Shown here: piece by piece, positions 8,146-17,441 of the stretch
Position numbering within the stretch: position 1 is the stretch's first letter
Layout: the number at the start of each line of letters is the position of its first letter
From: Bacillota bacterium
Lineage (GTDB): Bacteria; Bacillota; Clostridia; Monoglobales; Firm-18
NCBI GenBank assembly: GCA_022706765.1
Contig: JAKJBX010000005.1
Coordinates: 1-64,000, forward strand
Length of the DNA stretch: 64,000 nt
Direction of reading: 5' to 3'
Position numbers and translations under genes: made by a program
Notes under the pieces: model-generated
The model's input: the letters and a program-made list of their open reading frames with translations, nothing else
The model's database searches: none
Told to the model about the DNA's origin: nothing

Positions 8146-9360
8146 CTACATGTTGCTAACGCTTTGGTACATAGTGAACATCGGTTGGAGTATCGACAGC
8201 ACGATGAAACAAATGGCGCCGCCCAAAATGATGATGATAAACGGTTCGAGCGCCGTCGTCAGCTGCTTGACAGCGAGGTCCACCTCGTCGTCATAAAGCA
8301 CCGCCGCCTTTTTTAAAAGGGATTCCACCTCGCCGGTGTTCTCACCGACCGATACCATATGCGTGATCATCAGCGGAAAGACGCCGATGTTTTGCAGCGG
8401 TATCGCAAGCCCCGAGCCCCTGCTGACCTCGTCACGGACGGACGACAGCTTCTTTTCGATAAAGGCGTTGTCGATGACCTTAGCGGTGATGTCGATGGCG
8501 GAAAGCAGCGGCAGACCCGCTTCGAGCATGGTCGCCAGCGTCCTTGCAAAGCGTGAGGCGGCGACCTTTTCGCCCAACGGTCCGAACACGGGGATTTTAA
8601 GCTTGATCCTGTCGACGGCGACCCGCCCGTTGGGGGTTTTATAATACATCTTGTAACCGACAATGACGCCGATGACGCCGAGGATTGCCAAATACCAGTA
8701 GTTGCGCAAAAAATCGCTCAGCCCGATCAGGATTTTCGTGGTGATCGGCAGCTCCGTATCCAGCTCCTCAAAAACCTGTAAAAAGCCGGGGATGACGACG
8801 GCGATCAAAAAACCGATGGCGATGAACGCCACGACCGTAACCACCAGCGGGTACGTCATAGCGCCCTTGACCTTGCCCGAGATGGCGTTTTCCTTCTCAA
8901 AATGCTCCGCCGCACGCTCCAAGGACGTGTCCAGCTTACCGCTCAGCTCGCCCGCTTCTATCATGTTAACAAAGATGTCGGGAAATATATCCGGAAACTT
9001 CGTGAGACTTTCCGACAGCGCCGAGCCTTTGCGCACGTCCTCCGCCGCCGTTTCAAGCGCAGTCCGCAGCTTTTTGTTCTGCACCTGCGTTTTCATGATG
9101 TCGACCGCCGCCACAACGGTTAGTCCCGCATTGATCATCGCCGAAAACTGACGGGCGAAAATGGCAAGCTCCCTTAACTTGACCTTGCTCAGAAAACCGA
9201 TTTCGATGTCCTTGTTCATCGTCGTTTCCTTTTTGTAGCTTAAAAGAAAGAGCTTCTTTTCACGAAGCAGCGATTTTAAATGCATCTCGTTGTTGGCTTC
9301 AAGCTTACCCTTTTCTTCTTTGCCAAAAGCGGATTTTGCACGGTACATATAAACTGCCAC
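8146..9360 (-). CDS. pilC: Type IV pilus platform protein PilC
   Basis: Inner-membrane platform protein of the pilus machine, which engages the PilB and PilT motors. At 404 residues it has two T2SS-F domains (about residues 70-190 and 270-395), each ending in hydrophobic helices. FARQFSAMINAGLTVV, GELSGKLDTSLERAA and GENTGEVESLLKKAA are typical family signatures. Start is GTG at 9360, with AAGGGA about 10 bases upstream. An out-of-frame ATG just ahead is ignored. It is third in the pilB-pilT-pilC series, with a 33-base gap to pilT. Confidence 0.92.
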   Translation of the reverse strand: MAVYMYRAKSAFGKEEKGKLEANNEMHLKSLLREKKLFLLSYKKETTMNKDIEIGFLSKVKLRELAIFARQFSAMINAGLTVVAAVDIMKTQVQNKKLRTALETAAEDVRKGSALSESLTKFPDIFPDIFVNMIEAGELSGKLDTSLERAAEHFEKENAISGKVKGAMTYPLVVTVVAFIAIGFLIAVVIPGFLQVFEELDTELPITTKILIGLSDFLRNYWYLAILGVIGVIVGYKMYYKTPNGRVAVDRIKLKIPVFGPLGEKVAASRFARTLATMLEAGLPLLSAIDITAKVIDNAFIEKKLSSVRDEVSRGSGLAIPLQNIGVFPLMITHMVSVGENTGEVESLLKKAAVLYDDEVDLAVKQLTTALEPFIIIILGGAICFIVLSILQPMFTMYQSVSNM

Positions 9361-9393
9361 TTCATTTCAGTCCCTTCCGGTTCATCATAGGTT

Positions 9394-10431
9394 TTAAAAG
9401 TTCGTCTTATCAAAGGAATACAGCCTGGCGCTGTCGGCGCTGATCTTGCCTTCCTTTACCAGCATGGCAAGATAGGCGTCCATAGTGATCATACCGGCGT
9501 CCCTGCTGGTTTGAATGACGTTCATGATTTGGTTGGATTTATTCTCACGGATGAGGTTCGCAATCGCCGGATTGGCCACCATCACCTCAAATGCCGCCAC
9601 ACGACCCTTGCCGTCCATCGTCCTGATGAGCTGCTGGGACACGACGCCTTTGAGCGCCGTCGAAAGCTGCAATCTGATCTGGTTTTGCTGGTAGGACGGG
9701 AAAGCGTCGGTGATACGGTCGATGGTCTTTGCCGCTCCCATCGTATGCAGGGTCGAAAAGACCAAATGCCCTGTTTCCGCCGCCGTAAGGGCGATGGAGA
9801 TGGTGTCGAGGTCACGCATCTCGCCCACCAAAATCACGTCGGGGTCCTGCCTTAAAACCGCTCGCAGCGCATTGGCATAGCTCTTGGTATCGTTGCCGAT
9901 CTCACGCTGCGATACGATGCATTTTTCGCTCTTGTGCAGATACTCTATCGGGTCTTCGAGGGTGATGATGTTTTCCGCCCTGTGGTGGTTGATCCTTTTG
10001 ACCAGCGACGCTAAGGTCGTCGACTTACCGCTGCCGGTCGGTCCTACGACCAGCACAAGCCCGCTGCGCAGTCCGGTGAAATCCACAATCGCCTGCGGCA
10101 GGTTCAGATCCGCGCAATCCGGCGGGTTGGAGTTGATGGAACGCAGGGCGGCGGCATAGGTAGAACGCTGCATAAACACATTCGCACGAAAACGCGCCAC
10201 GCCCGGCAGGGAATAAGCAAAGTCTACCTCGCCGTTTTGCAGCAGCGTCGCAATCTGCCCGTCAGTCATAATGGCGTCCAAATATTTTTGGGCGTCCTCG
10301 GCGGTGAGGATATGCTCGTCCGCCTTGACAAGCTCGCCTTTGATACGGTAGCTGACCGGACGTGCGACATTGAAATGGACGTCCGATGCGCCCCGCTCTA
10401 TGCCAAGCCGCAAATAATCATGTACTGTCAT
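9394..10431 (-). CDS. pilT: Twitching motility retraction ATPase PilT
   Basis: A cytoplasmic hexameric ATPase that drives pilus retraction. 345 residues. It has the N-terminal PAS-like domain beginning with the SDVHF signature, Walker A GPTGSGKST at residues 130-138, an Asp box (ITLEDPIEYLH), Walker B (DVILVGEMRD) and a His box (GHLVFSTLHT). The C-terminus lacks the classic AIRxGE helix in exact form but ends with the usual ITMDAYLAMLVKEGKI region. It lies 102 bases after pilB; that gap holds a long-range 12-base inverted repeat. Presence of pilT implies retractile pili (twitching or DNA uptake). Confidence 0.93.
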   Translation of the reverse strand: MTVHDYLRLGIERGASDVHFNVARPVSYRIKGELVKADEHILTAEDAQKYLDAIMTDGQIATLLQNGEVDFAYSLPGVARFRANVFMQRSTYAAALRSINSNPPDCADLNLPQAIVDFTGLRSGLVLVVGPTGSGKSTTLASLVKRINHHRAENIITLEDPIEYLHKSEKCIVSQREIGNDTKSYANALRAVLRQDPDVILVGEMRDLDTISIALTAAETGHLVFSTLHTMGAAKTIDRITDAFPSYQQNQIRLQLSTALKGVVSQQLIRTMDGKGRVAAFEVMVANPAIANLIRENKSNQIMNVIQTSRDAGMITMDAYLAMLVKEGKISADSARLYSFDKTNF

Positions 10432-10450
10432 GGCTATGCAATCATCCTTT

Positions 10451-10536
10451 TAGGCATAGGGGAGTTGAACACACAGCCCCTGCCGTATAATTTTTGCGTA
10501 TGCTATCGTTGGCCGTCCTTGCCACCCCTATGCCTA
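10451..10536 (-). promoter_or_regulatory. Inverted repeat in the pilB-pilT gap
   Basis: TAGGCATAGGGG (10451-10462) is perfectly complementary to CCCCTATGCCTA (10525-10536), whose last three bases are the pilB stop codon. The 62-base interior contains a second G/C-rich patch. Folded in mRNA, the arms would pair and close the pilB-pilT spacer, about 13 bases before the pilT ribosome binding site. It could protect or cleave the transcript between the two motor genes. Function is inferred only from the perfect pairing. Confidence 0.6.
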
Positions 10537-12225
10537 CGAAGAATAGGCGACGCGGACAAGCTCGTTGACCGTCGTCGTGCCGTTGATGACCAAACGTGAG
10601 GCGCTCATATGAAGAGTGTGCATACCCTCCGAAATCGCCGTTTGGCGGATGTCGTCAGCATTAGCGCCCTCGTTGATCAGCTTGCGTATCTGCGGCGTGA
10701 TGGTCAAAATCTCATAGACGCCCACACGCCCACTGTATCCCGTGCCGTTGCAGACGTTGCAGCCCTTGCCCCGGTACAGCTTCAAGTCTTCTTCGATCGA
10801 TCTGCCGAGGATTTGGAGCTCGTTAGGGGTCGCGGCATATTCCTCCATGCACTTTTTGCAGATGCGGCGCACAAGCCGCTGCGCCAGCACGCCTACAAGC
10901 GAAGTGCTGATCAAAAACGGCTCGATATTCATATCCAAAAGCCTTGTGATGGTCGACGGCGCATCGTTGGTGTGCAGCGTGCTGACCACCAAGTGCCCCG
11001 TGACCGCCGCGCGTACGGCAATCTCCGCCGTTTCGCCGTCACGGATTTCGCCGATGACGATGATGTCGGGGTCCTGCCTGAGTATCGAACGCAGGGCGGA
11101 GCCGAAATCCATGCCCGCCCTGGGATTGACGTGCACCTGATTGACGCCGCCGATGACCGCCTCCACAGGGTCCTCGACCGAAATGATGTTGACGCCGCCG
11201 TGGTTCAGCTCATTGATCGTGGTATAGAGCGTCGTCGACTTACCGCTGCCCGTCGGTCCGGTAATCAAAATAACGCCGTTGGAGTTTTGCAAAATACTAT
11301 TAAATTTTTCAAGGTCGTCCTTGAAAATCAGCAGCTTGTTCTTAGGCTGCAAGAGGTCGTTGGCATCAATAATACGAAAAACAATTTTTTCGCCGAATAC
11401 CGTCGGCAGGCAGGACACACGCAGGTCAAACGAACGGTTATCTACCGTCGTGCTCATACGCCCGTCCTGGGGCTTTCTTTTTTCCGCAATATTCATGCCA
11501 CTGATGATCTTGATCCTGGTGGCGATGGCGGGGAAGATACGCATATCCTGATGCATGATCTCCTCCATCTGACCGTCACGCCGAAAACGTACCCGGAACT
11601 GCCTGTCCTGCGGCTCAATATGGATGTCGCTCGCCTTTGTGCGCACCGCCTGCTCAATGATGGAGTCGAGCATCTTGACGATCGGCGCGCTGCCGACGGC
11701 GTCCTCGACGGCGTCCTTTTCACATTCCGCACGGTTGTCCAGACCGCACTCCTTGCGGTATTCCTCCGCTGCCTCCATTGCCTTTTGATTACCATAATAT
11801 ATCGAGATCGCCTTGCGGATCTCCTCCCCCGAGGCGATCGCGGGCGTGATGTCGCAGCCGGTGGTGATGGCTACATCGTCGAGCGCATAGATATTGAGCG
11901 GGTCGCTCATCGCAACCACGAGCGACCTGCCGTCCAGCCTGACCGGGACAAGCTCGTAACGCCTGGCAAGTGATTCGCTAACCAGCTTGATCGCTTCTAA
12001 TTCAATGGTCGACGCGTCCGGGCGGACATAGGGGATACCCAGCTGGATTTCGAGCAGCCGAAGCATATCCTCGGTCGCAATATAGCCAAGCCCGACGAGC
12101 GTGTCGCCCAGCTTTTGGTTCGTCCTTTTCTGCGTTTTAATGGCAATATCCAGCTGCTCCTGCGTGATCAGCTTCGCGTCCATTAAAAGCTCGCCCAGTC
12201 GTTTTCTGTTTCCGCCCTCAGACAT
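10534..12225 (-). CDS. pilB: Type IV pilus extension ATPase PilB
   Basis: A cytoplasmic hexameric ATPase that powers pilus polymerisation. 563 residues. The N-terminal GspE/MshEN domain begins RLGELLMDAKLITQEQLD. The central domain carries SDIHIEPQ, Walker A GPTGSGKST (around residue 325), an Asp box ISVEDPVE, Walker B DIIVIGEIRDGETA and a His box. A zinc-binding tetracysteine pattern, CKKC...CNVC, lies near residues 465-495. The ATG at 12225 is chosen because GGAGGG lies 5 bases upstream; the frame continues 36 bases further without a ribosome site. It is the first gene of the pilus operon, with its own promoter and a structured leader. Confidence 0.93.
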   Translation of the reverse strand: MSEGGNRKRLGELLMDAKLITQEQLDIAIKTQKRTNQKLGDTLVGLGYIATEDMLRLLEIQLGIPYVRPDASTIELEAIKLVSESLARRYELVPVRLDGRSLVVAMSDPLNIYALDDVAITTGCDITPAIASGEEIRKAISIYYGNQKAMEAAEEYRKECGLDNRAECEKDAVEDAVGSAPIVKMLDSIIEQAVRTKASDIHIEPQDRQFRVRFRRDGQMEEIMHQDMRIFPAIATRIKIISGMNIAEKRKPQDGRMSTTVDNRSFDLRVSCLPTVFGEKIVFRIIDANDLLQPKNKLLIFKDDLEKFNSILQNSNGVILITGPTGSGKSTTLYTTINELNHGGVNIISVEDPVEAVIGGVNQVHVNPRAGMDFGSALRSILRQDPDIIVIGEIRDGETAEIAVRAAVTGHLVVSTLHTNDAPSTITRLLDMNIEPFLISTSLVGVLAQRLVRRICKKCMEEYAATPNELQILGRSIEEDLKLYRGKGCNVCNGTGYSGRVGVYEILTITPQIRKLINEGANADDIRQTAISEGMHTLHMSASRLVINGTTTVNELVRVAYSS

Positions 12226-12257
12226 AACAACCCTCCATACTGCGAAATTTGCGCTGT

Positions 12258-12361
12258 TCATTTGATAGGGAACACCAGCTTCCTATCAAATGAACACATT
12301 CAATGCATTCCTTGGCAAAGGCTCACGGCTTTACACCTAAAAAGTGCCTTCGGCACTTTTT
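12258..12361 (-). repeat. Dispersed core-hairpin element forming the pilB leader
   Basis: Read on the minus strand it has the same order as the 1-210 repeats: hairpin AAAAAGTGCC/GGCACTTTTT (12339-12361), then core GAGCCTTTGCCAAGGAATGCATTGAATG, then a hairpin with stem TTCATTTGATAGG/CCTATCAAATGAA (12258-12294). It lies between the promoter at 12377-12405 and the pilB ribosome binding site. The whole element should therefore be transcribed as the 5' untranslated region of pilB. The first hairpin, read alone, also resembles a terminator. Confidence 0.85.
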
Positions 12362-12376
12362 GATATCTTTAACACC

Positions 12377-12405
12377 ATTATAACACCGATTTTTTCCTTT
12401 GTAAA
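12377..12405 (-). promoter_or_regulatory. pilB operon promoter
   Basis: On the minus strand TTTACA and TATAAT are 17 bases apart, with a predicted start near 12370. It lies just after the zupT stop and about 150 bases before pilB. The transcript would open with the GTGCC/GGCAC hairpin about 8 bases from the 5' end. Confidence 0.78.
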
Positions 12406-12411
12406 CAGGGA

Positions 12412-13221
12412 TTATATGAACAGCAGCAGGCTGACCGCCATCACCATCATGCCGGCGACAAGCCCATAGATCGACAGGTGCGGTTCACCGTATTCCCTTG
12501 CGGTCGGCAGCAGCTCGTCAAGCGATATGAACACCATAATGCCGGCGACCATCGCAAACAAAACGCCGAAGGTGACACCGTTCAAATATCTGCCCAATAC
12601 CGCAAACCCCAACACCGCCCCCAGCGGCTCGGATAAGCCCGACAGAAAGGACAGCCAAAAGGCTTTCTTCCTGCTGCCGGTCGCATAATACACCGGTACC
12701 GACACGGCAATACCCTCAGGGATATTGTGAATGGCGACCGCCACCGCTATCGCAATACCCAGCGATGGGTTGTGCAGCGCCGAAGCGAAGGTCGCAATGC
12801 CCTCGGGGAAATTATGTATGGCAATGGCAAGCGCACTCATAAGCCCCATGCGCATCAGCTTTTTTTCTTTGCCGTTCGCCGCTTCATCCATATTCTCAAC
12901 CTTATAGATCTCATGCGGATTTTCGCCTGACGGGATGACCTTGTCAATCACGGCAATCAGAAAAATGCCCGCAAAAAAGCTGCCGACGGTCATCCAGCTT
13001 CCGCTTTTTACGCCGAGTTCAAGCGCCAGGCTGTCCTTTGCCTTCGCAAGGATCTCAACCATGGAAACATAAATCATCACGCCCGCCGAGAAGCCTAGTG
13101 TGACGGATAAAAACCTTGTGTTCGTCTTTTTGCCGAGCAGGGCGAACAGGCTGCCCACGCCCGTGGAAAGCCCTGCAAAAAGCGTCAGTAAAAACGCAAA
13201 CAGCACTGCGTCAAATGTCAT
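12412..13221 (-). CDS. zupT: ZIP family divalent metal transporter (ZupT-like)
   Basis: An integral membrane transporter for zinc or other divalent metals. 269 residues with about eight hydrophobic helices. The paired metal-site motifs HNFPEG (helix 4) and HNIPEG (helix 5) are both intact, as is [10 protein letters not shown] short His-poor loop with KEKK separates helices 3 and 4. Start ATG overlaps the preceding GH88 gene by ATGA and has AGGAGG upstream within that gene, so the two are translationally coupled. Why a metal importer is coupled to a uronyl hydrolase is not obvious. Confidence 0.92.
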   Translation of the reverse strand: MTFDAVLFAFLLTLFAGLSTGVGSLFALLGKKTNTRFLSVTLGFSAGVMIYVSMVEILAKAKDSLALELGVKSGSWMTVGSFFAGIFLIAVIDKVIPSGENPHEIYKVENMDEAANGKEKKLMRMGLMSALAIAIHNFPEGIATFASALHNPSLGIAIAVAVAIHNIPEGIAVSVPVYYATGSRKKAFWLSFLSGLSEPLGAVLGFAVLGRYLNGVTFGVLFAMVAGIMVFISLDELLPTAREYGEPHLSIYGLVAGMMVMAVSLLLFI

Positions 13222-14858
13222 TGCCGTACCTCCTGTTGATTTTCAAGGTCTATAAAGCGCTTGGCAAGCTCGGCAAAATAGTAGTCGCCATAGATCAGGG
13301 AAACGCCGACATTCTGCTTCGAGGGCTTGTTGCCGACGCCGTTTGTGATCAGCCCTTCATGCCGAGTGTCATCCTTTGTGCTGTACTTTTCATACAGCAC
13401 GGTCAGGATCTTATACGCCATGTCCTTATAGAAAGGGTCGCCCGTCGCCTCGTAAAGGTACAGCATGCCGCAGCCGGCCAGCCCCGAGGAAGAGGTGTCC
13501 TTAGGCTCACCCTCGTTGTTTTGCAGCGACAAATCCCATCTCGGGATGAAATCGTCATCGAGCATTTTCAGGTAGGTGTCCGCAAAGTTCTTGGTGTAAT
13601 TTAAATAGCTGACGTTGTCCGTCGCCCTGTAAGCCTGTGCCATGCCTTCTATCGCCCAGCCCTGACCCCTTGACCAGCAGGAGCCGTCGCTGTAACCCTG
13701 ATACACTCTCGGACCGTTCGGGGTGCCGTCGGGGTTAAAGACAAAGGTCTGCGCCGTTGTGTAGTCCTCACGCACATTATAGGTTTGTAGCAGCCTGATG
13801 AACGTTTCGGCGGTTTCCAAATACTTGATGTCGCCCGTCAGCTCGGTCGCGGTATACAAAATGGGGATGGTGGACAGGTTGTCAATAATCATCCTATAGG
13901 CATTTTCCTGAGCAAAGACGCTGTTCTTGCCCCCGACATTGAACGCTTGCAAATATCCCGGAGACTTAAAGCGTTCCAGCATGGCGTCGGCGCCCTCGAT
14001 TATCATCTTCTTGGAGTCCTCGCTGCCCGTTCTTAAATAATCCTCATAAAAGGACAGCATAAACACCACGCCGATGTCCGCATGGAATGCGTTATTCGTA
14101 CCGATGCGATAAAAAACCGCCTTGATCGCCGGGAAGTTTCTGGTCGCATAGGTGATAAATGCGGGGTTTCCGCTCATATCATAACAGATGTAATTGAGCC
14201 TTGTATAAAAACCTGCCACCCAGTTGGGGTTTAACGCAAGCTTATAGGCGCTGCCTGAGGTTGCTTCCGGAAATTTATCGCCGAAACGCTCACCGTTTGC
14301 GGCAGTCTTGGCGACCACCATTTTTTTGATATCATCCAGCATCCTTTTGTCGATGGGGAGCGGCTCGCCGGCATCCCTGACGACCGCACACACCTGATTT
14401 TTGACGTCGTCATAGATGATGTCCATGCCCAGCGCCTCTGAAACAAATCGCAGAGGCACCATCGTCGCGGCGTTTTGCAGCTGGGGCGCCGAAATCAAGG
14501 CGGCGGCTTTCCCATTGACGGTCGCCGCAGTGCTGCCGATCTGCATATCAATGGTCTTGCCGCCCTGTTTAATCGTGATGCCTTGGGTGGCTCCAATCCA
14601 GTCGACCTGTGCGCCGAACGCCTCGCCGATGGCACGCAGCGGCACAAAGGTGATGTCGTCATAAAGATACGGGGGGCGGATACCCACCTTTTTGCCGTCG
14701 ACATCCATGGTGTCCTTGCCGATCGCGAAAATCACCCGGGTAATTTTCGGCAGGGCGATTTTGGACAGCACGCTTGGGTCGCCGTCCGCCAATACCAGCG
14801 GACAGCACGCGGCAAAAACAAAGCTCAGCGCAAGGAACAGTGCCAAAACCCTTTTCAT
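13218..14858 (-). CDS. Secreted GH88 unsaturated uronyl hydrolase with stalk domain
   Basis: Removes the 4,5-unsaturated uronic acid that polysaccharide lyases leave at the non-reducing end. 546 residues: a signal peptide (1-24), a copper-amine-oxidase N-terminal stalk domain (about 35-155, with [13 protein letters not shown] and [13 protein letters not shown]), and an alpha/alpha-barrel GH88 domain (about 200-535). Both aspartates expected for catalysis are visible, in HADIGVVF and [22 protein letters not shown] is a family hallmark. The ATG at 14858 has AGAAGG upstream and begins a clean signal peptide; a longer in-frame extension was rejected. Most GH88 enzymes lack such a stalk and many are cytoplasmic, so export here is notable. 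It is followed by zupT with ATGA overlap. Confidence 0.88.
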   Translation of the reverse strand: MKRVLALFLALSFVFAACCPLVLADGDPSVLSKIALPKITRVIFAIGKDTMDVDGKKVGIRPPYLYDDITFVPLRAIGEAFGAQVDWIGATQGITIKQGGKTIDMQIGSTAATVNGKAAALISAPQLQNAATMVPLRFVSEALGMDIIYDDVKNQVCAVVRDAGEPLPIDKRMLDDIKKMVVAKTAANGERFGDKFPEATSGSAYKLALNPNWVAGFYTRLNYICYDMSGNPAFITYATRNFPAIKAVFYRIGTNNAFHADIGVVFMLSFYEDYLRTGSEDSKKMIIEGADAMLERFKSPGYLQAFNVGGKNSVFAQENAYRMIIDNLSTIPILYTATELTGDIKYLETAETFIRLLQTYNVREDYTTAQTFVFNPDGTPNGPRVYQGYSDGSCWSRGQGWAIEGMAQAYRATDNVSYLNYTKNFADTYLKMLDDDFIPRWDLSLQNNEGEPKDTSSSGLAGCGMLYLYEATGDPFYKDMAYKILTVLYEKYSTKDDTRHEGLITNGVGNKPSKQNVGVSLIYGDYYFAELAKRFIDLENQQEVRQ

Positions 14859-14874
14859 ATATAGCCTTCTTTCA

Positions 14875-15384
14875 TTATTGATCCCGTTCTTTTTTGATGA
14901 TGTCCTCGATCGGTACACCGTCGATATACAGCCCCGACACCACAAGGCTGCCGTTCTTGACCCGCACTGTGACATAGGCGTTCTCACTTGCTGACCCCGA
15001 CCGTGTCAGCCGCTCCGCCCTGGGTGCAAAACGTTCGTCCATATAGTACCGGTCAAAAGGCATGGTGAAATGGGATTTATCCTTACTGACGACATAGGCA
15101 CCCTCGCGGGGTTTAGCATTGGTGATTTTTGAAATCTCGGCAAAGCCGTCCTCCCCGACCGTAATTTCGCCGTACATGCCTTTCCAGTATATGTCCTGGG
15201 GCAGCCTGTAAGAAATCCAAACATATCTGCCACGGAAAGCGTCATAGGGGTCGACAGGAGCGACCTTAAACTTATATTCCTCGCCGTTTCTGAGAATATC
15301 ATATTTATTCGCAATCATATAGACGGGGACGAAAAGCTGCAAAACAATCATGATAACCAATGCAGGCAAAAGATATTTTTTCAT
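14875..15384 (-). CDS. GDYXXLXY-domain membrane-anchored protein
   Basis: 169 residues with one N-terminal transmembrane segment (residues 4-22) and an extracytoplasmic domain. The domain has the pattern DPYDAFRGRYVWISY, matching the GDYXXLXY family (here R-G-R-Y-V-W-I-S-Y), and VTVRVKNGSLVVSGLYIDG near the C-terminus. The family has no known enzymatic role and usually follows a DUF2157 membrane protein, as here. Start ATG at 15384 overlaps the DUF2157 stop by ATGA and has AGGAGGTGG upstream. Sixteen bases separate it from the GH88 gene, so co-transcription is likely. Confidence 0.8.
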   Translation of the reverse strand: MKKYLLPALVIMIVLQLFVPVYMIANKYDILRNGEEYKFKVAPVDPYDAFRGRYVWISYRLPQDIYWKGMYGEITVGEDGFAEISKITNAKPREGAYVVSKDKSHFTMPFDRYYMDERFAPRAERLTRSGSASENAYVTVRVKNGSLVVSGLYIDGVPIEDIIKKERDQ

Positions 15385-16649
15385 TTCGCCACCTCCTGCT
15401 TTTGCTTTTTGCGGATGTGCAAAATGCGCAGATTGATCAGCAAGAACCCAGCGCCTAATAGGACAAACACGATGCCCCGCCACAGAAAGTCCATACTGCT
15501 GTCAAAAAAGCGCATGACAATCAGCGTGCAAATCGCAGCCATACCGATATTGGTAGTCAGCAGGCTGATGTTTTTGGCGCCGTGCGCAATAAAACCGACG
15601 CCGGCCGCCAGCATAATGGCGTTGGACACCAGCATCAGGATGAATTCGTAAGGCCAATAGTCAAGCTCAAGCCCCATCCACAAAAAACGCAAAATACAGG
15701 CAAGCGCCAACGCCACAACATACGCAAAACGCAGCTTGTCACGCTTTGCATTCTTGGCGGCAAACCATATGGCGCCAATCAGCATCACCGCAATCATCGC
15801 CGAAAAACCGTAATCGGTGTCGGCGTAATGGTAATACCACATATCCCGGTATGTCAGAATAGACAGCGTGACCAATGAGCCGATAACGCCGGCGGCATTA
15901 AACGGCAGATCCAGCGGCTCGCGCAGACCGGGGACGGACAGCAGCAGCGTAAAATACGCCAGCGCCGCCAGCAGCATGCTGCCGTCTAAGATGGCGCTCA
16001 CCGTCATTGTGACGGCAAAGCCCGCAATGACGGTGATCCACATCATATATGTCAGCCGGTGACCGGTTTTTTTGCTGTTTAGCATCACAAACAGCGCGCC
16101 TGCCAAAAACAAGACCAACAAAACAGCGGTGTTGGTTACATCATATGTGCTTGCCGCCCAGTGGACAATTGTCCAGTAGTAAACAAGCAGCGGCGACGCG
16201 GCGTTTAGAATATAGATCATCGGTGCGGACAGCAAACCGCAGATCAAAAGATAGGCGTCAAACTGTCCGGGCAGATGGAAGATCTGCCCCACCATGGCAA
16301 CGACCGTAAAGACGGCTGCCGTCGACAGGATCGCGGCGCCCTCACGCCATGCTGCGCTATCATACCTTTTTTTCAGCACATACACCGCCAGCGCCTGTGA
16401 CGCGACCAACGGCAAAAACGCTATGCCGGCCCGCACAAAAAGCGGCAGATTGTACCAGTTCTTCGCCCCGAGCATGATGACGCCCGTACCGATGAGCAAT
16501 GTGCCGATAATCGAAAACACCAGTATCAAAAGATTGCTGTTTTTTTTAGCGGCGTACCTTTGCGTTAATATATTCGCGGTGTCCTTACCGATGATTTCTT
16601 CGCTTTCCCACTTTGCAATTTCGCTTTGCATCCATTGCGCTTTTCTCAT
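15381..16649 (-). CDS. DUF2157 polytopic membrane protein
   Basis: 422 residues. A short cytoplasmic N-terminus (SEIAKWESEEIIGKDTANIL) is followed by about twelve hydrophobic helices, as in the DUF2157 family. The N-terminal segment and the helix with GTLLIGTGVIMLGAKNW are characteristic. Function is unknown; the family repeatedly pairs with GDYXXLXY proteins, seen here with an ATGA overlap. Start ATG has AAGGAG upstream. It follows the XRE regulator at an 86-base gap. Confidence 0.82.
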   Translation of the reverse strand: MRKAQWMQSEIAKWESEEIIGKDTANILTQRYAAKKNSNLLILVFSIIGTLLIGTGVIMLGAKNWYNLPLFVRAGIAFLPLVASQALAVYVLKKRYDSAAWREGAAILSTAAVFTVVAMVGQIFHLPGQFDAYLLICGLLSAPMIYILNAASPLLVYYWTIVHWAASTYDVTNTAVLLVLFLAGALFVMLNSKKTGHRLTYMMWITVIAGFAVTMTVSAILDGSMLLAALAYFTLLLSVPGLREPLDLPFNAAGVIGSLVTLSILTYRDMWYYHYADTDYGFSAMIAVMLIGAIWFAAKNAKRDKLRFAYVVALALACILRFLWMGLELDYWPYEFILMLVSNAIMLAAGVGFIAHGAKNISLLTTNIGMAAICTLIVMRFFDSSMDFLWRGIVFVLLGAGFLLINLRILHIRKKQKQEVAK

Positions 16650-16735
16650 GGTACAGCTCCTTTTGCATTTTCTTCAATTATATCAGATGATTGCTGACAA
16701 TTCAAGAAAAATATGCGCTGCTTAACTCCCCAATG

Positions 16736-17314
16736 CTATATGCTGAAAAGCCCGTGGTTGGTGCAATAGTAATAAAGCCTTCCCCGGCTGATTTTAGGCA
16801 AACGCACTTCGCTGCCCTGCTCGGGATACAGCTTGACCATCAGTACCCTGTCATATCCCACGCTTGCGACAAACCCGATGTAGTGTAACTTTTTCATCTC
16901 GTGCGCAAACGTGATGTAAAGGTCGTTTTCCACCTCCTCGATTTTCAGTGTGTGCATATCGTCCGCCAGCTTTGGCACAAGCACCGTCAGCTTTCGTCCG
17001 CAGCATGACACCTCTGCTTCGCCTGTTGCCGTCAGGGTACCCCCGCAGCCCGGACATACATAAAACTTTATTCTCTTCATATTCCCTCCGTCTGTGTCGT
17101 TGGGCACCATGTCACCCAACAGGATTTTTTCGATGTTGACGCCCAAAATCTCCGACAGCCCGCCGAGCAGAGATACGTCAGGACAGCCATGGCCGCGCTC
17201 CCACTTGGATACCGTTTTGTCGCTGATGTTCATGGCGTCGGCAATCTGACGCTGCGTCATACGCTTTTCCCTGCGCAAAGCGCCGATTAAGGTGCCAACC
17301 TTTTTGCAGTCCAT
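16736..17314 (-). CDS. XRE-family regulator with cysteine-containing C-terminal domain
   Basis: 192 residues. The N-terminal helix-turn-helix (about residues 5-60) carries MTQRQIADAMNISDKTVSKWERG. The C-terminal part has a CPGCGG pair followed by a second SCCGRK pair near residues 85-105, suggesting a small metal-binding ribbon, then a beta-rich tail. The ATG at 17314 is preferred over an upstream TTG because GGAGGTG lies 6 bases before it. It is first in the run leading to DUF2157, GDYXXLXY, GH88 and zupT and may regulate them; a metal-responsive role is speculation from the cysteines and the ZIP gene. Confidence 0.8.
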   Translation of the reverse strand: MDCKKVGTLIGALRREKRMTQRQIADAMNISDKTVSKWERGHGCPDVSLLGGLSEILGVNIEKILLGDMVPNDTDGGNMKRIKFYVCPGCGGTLTATGEAEVSCCGRKLTVLVPKLADDMHTLKIEEVENDLYITFAHEMKKLHYIGFVASVGYDRVLMVKLYPEQGSEVRLPKISRGRLYYYCTNHGLFSI

Positions 17315-17397
17315 GCCATTCACCTCCAAAGAATAGTATATGGCAAAATCATCTTTTTTTCAATAAACGCTGCGTAGAGTTTGGCAAATACGCAAAA

Positions 17398-17427
17398 CCC
17401 CCTCCGTCGCATATGCGGCGGAGGGGG
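17398..17427 (-). terminator. Terminator of the heparinase-type gene
   Basis: Stem CCCCCTCCGCCGC/GCGACGGAGGGGG (one mismatch) with loop ATAT is followed on the minus strand by TTTTGCGTATTTG. It lies 15 bases after the stop of the gene ending at 17442. A strong intrinsic terminator. Confidence 0.85.
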
Positions 17428-17441
17428 TCGATTATGCGGTT

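Noticed and set aside
10609..11973. 454-codon plus-strand reading frame opposite pilB
   Set aside because: Antisense shadow of a highly conserved ATPase gene; no start signal and no recognisable domain.
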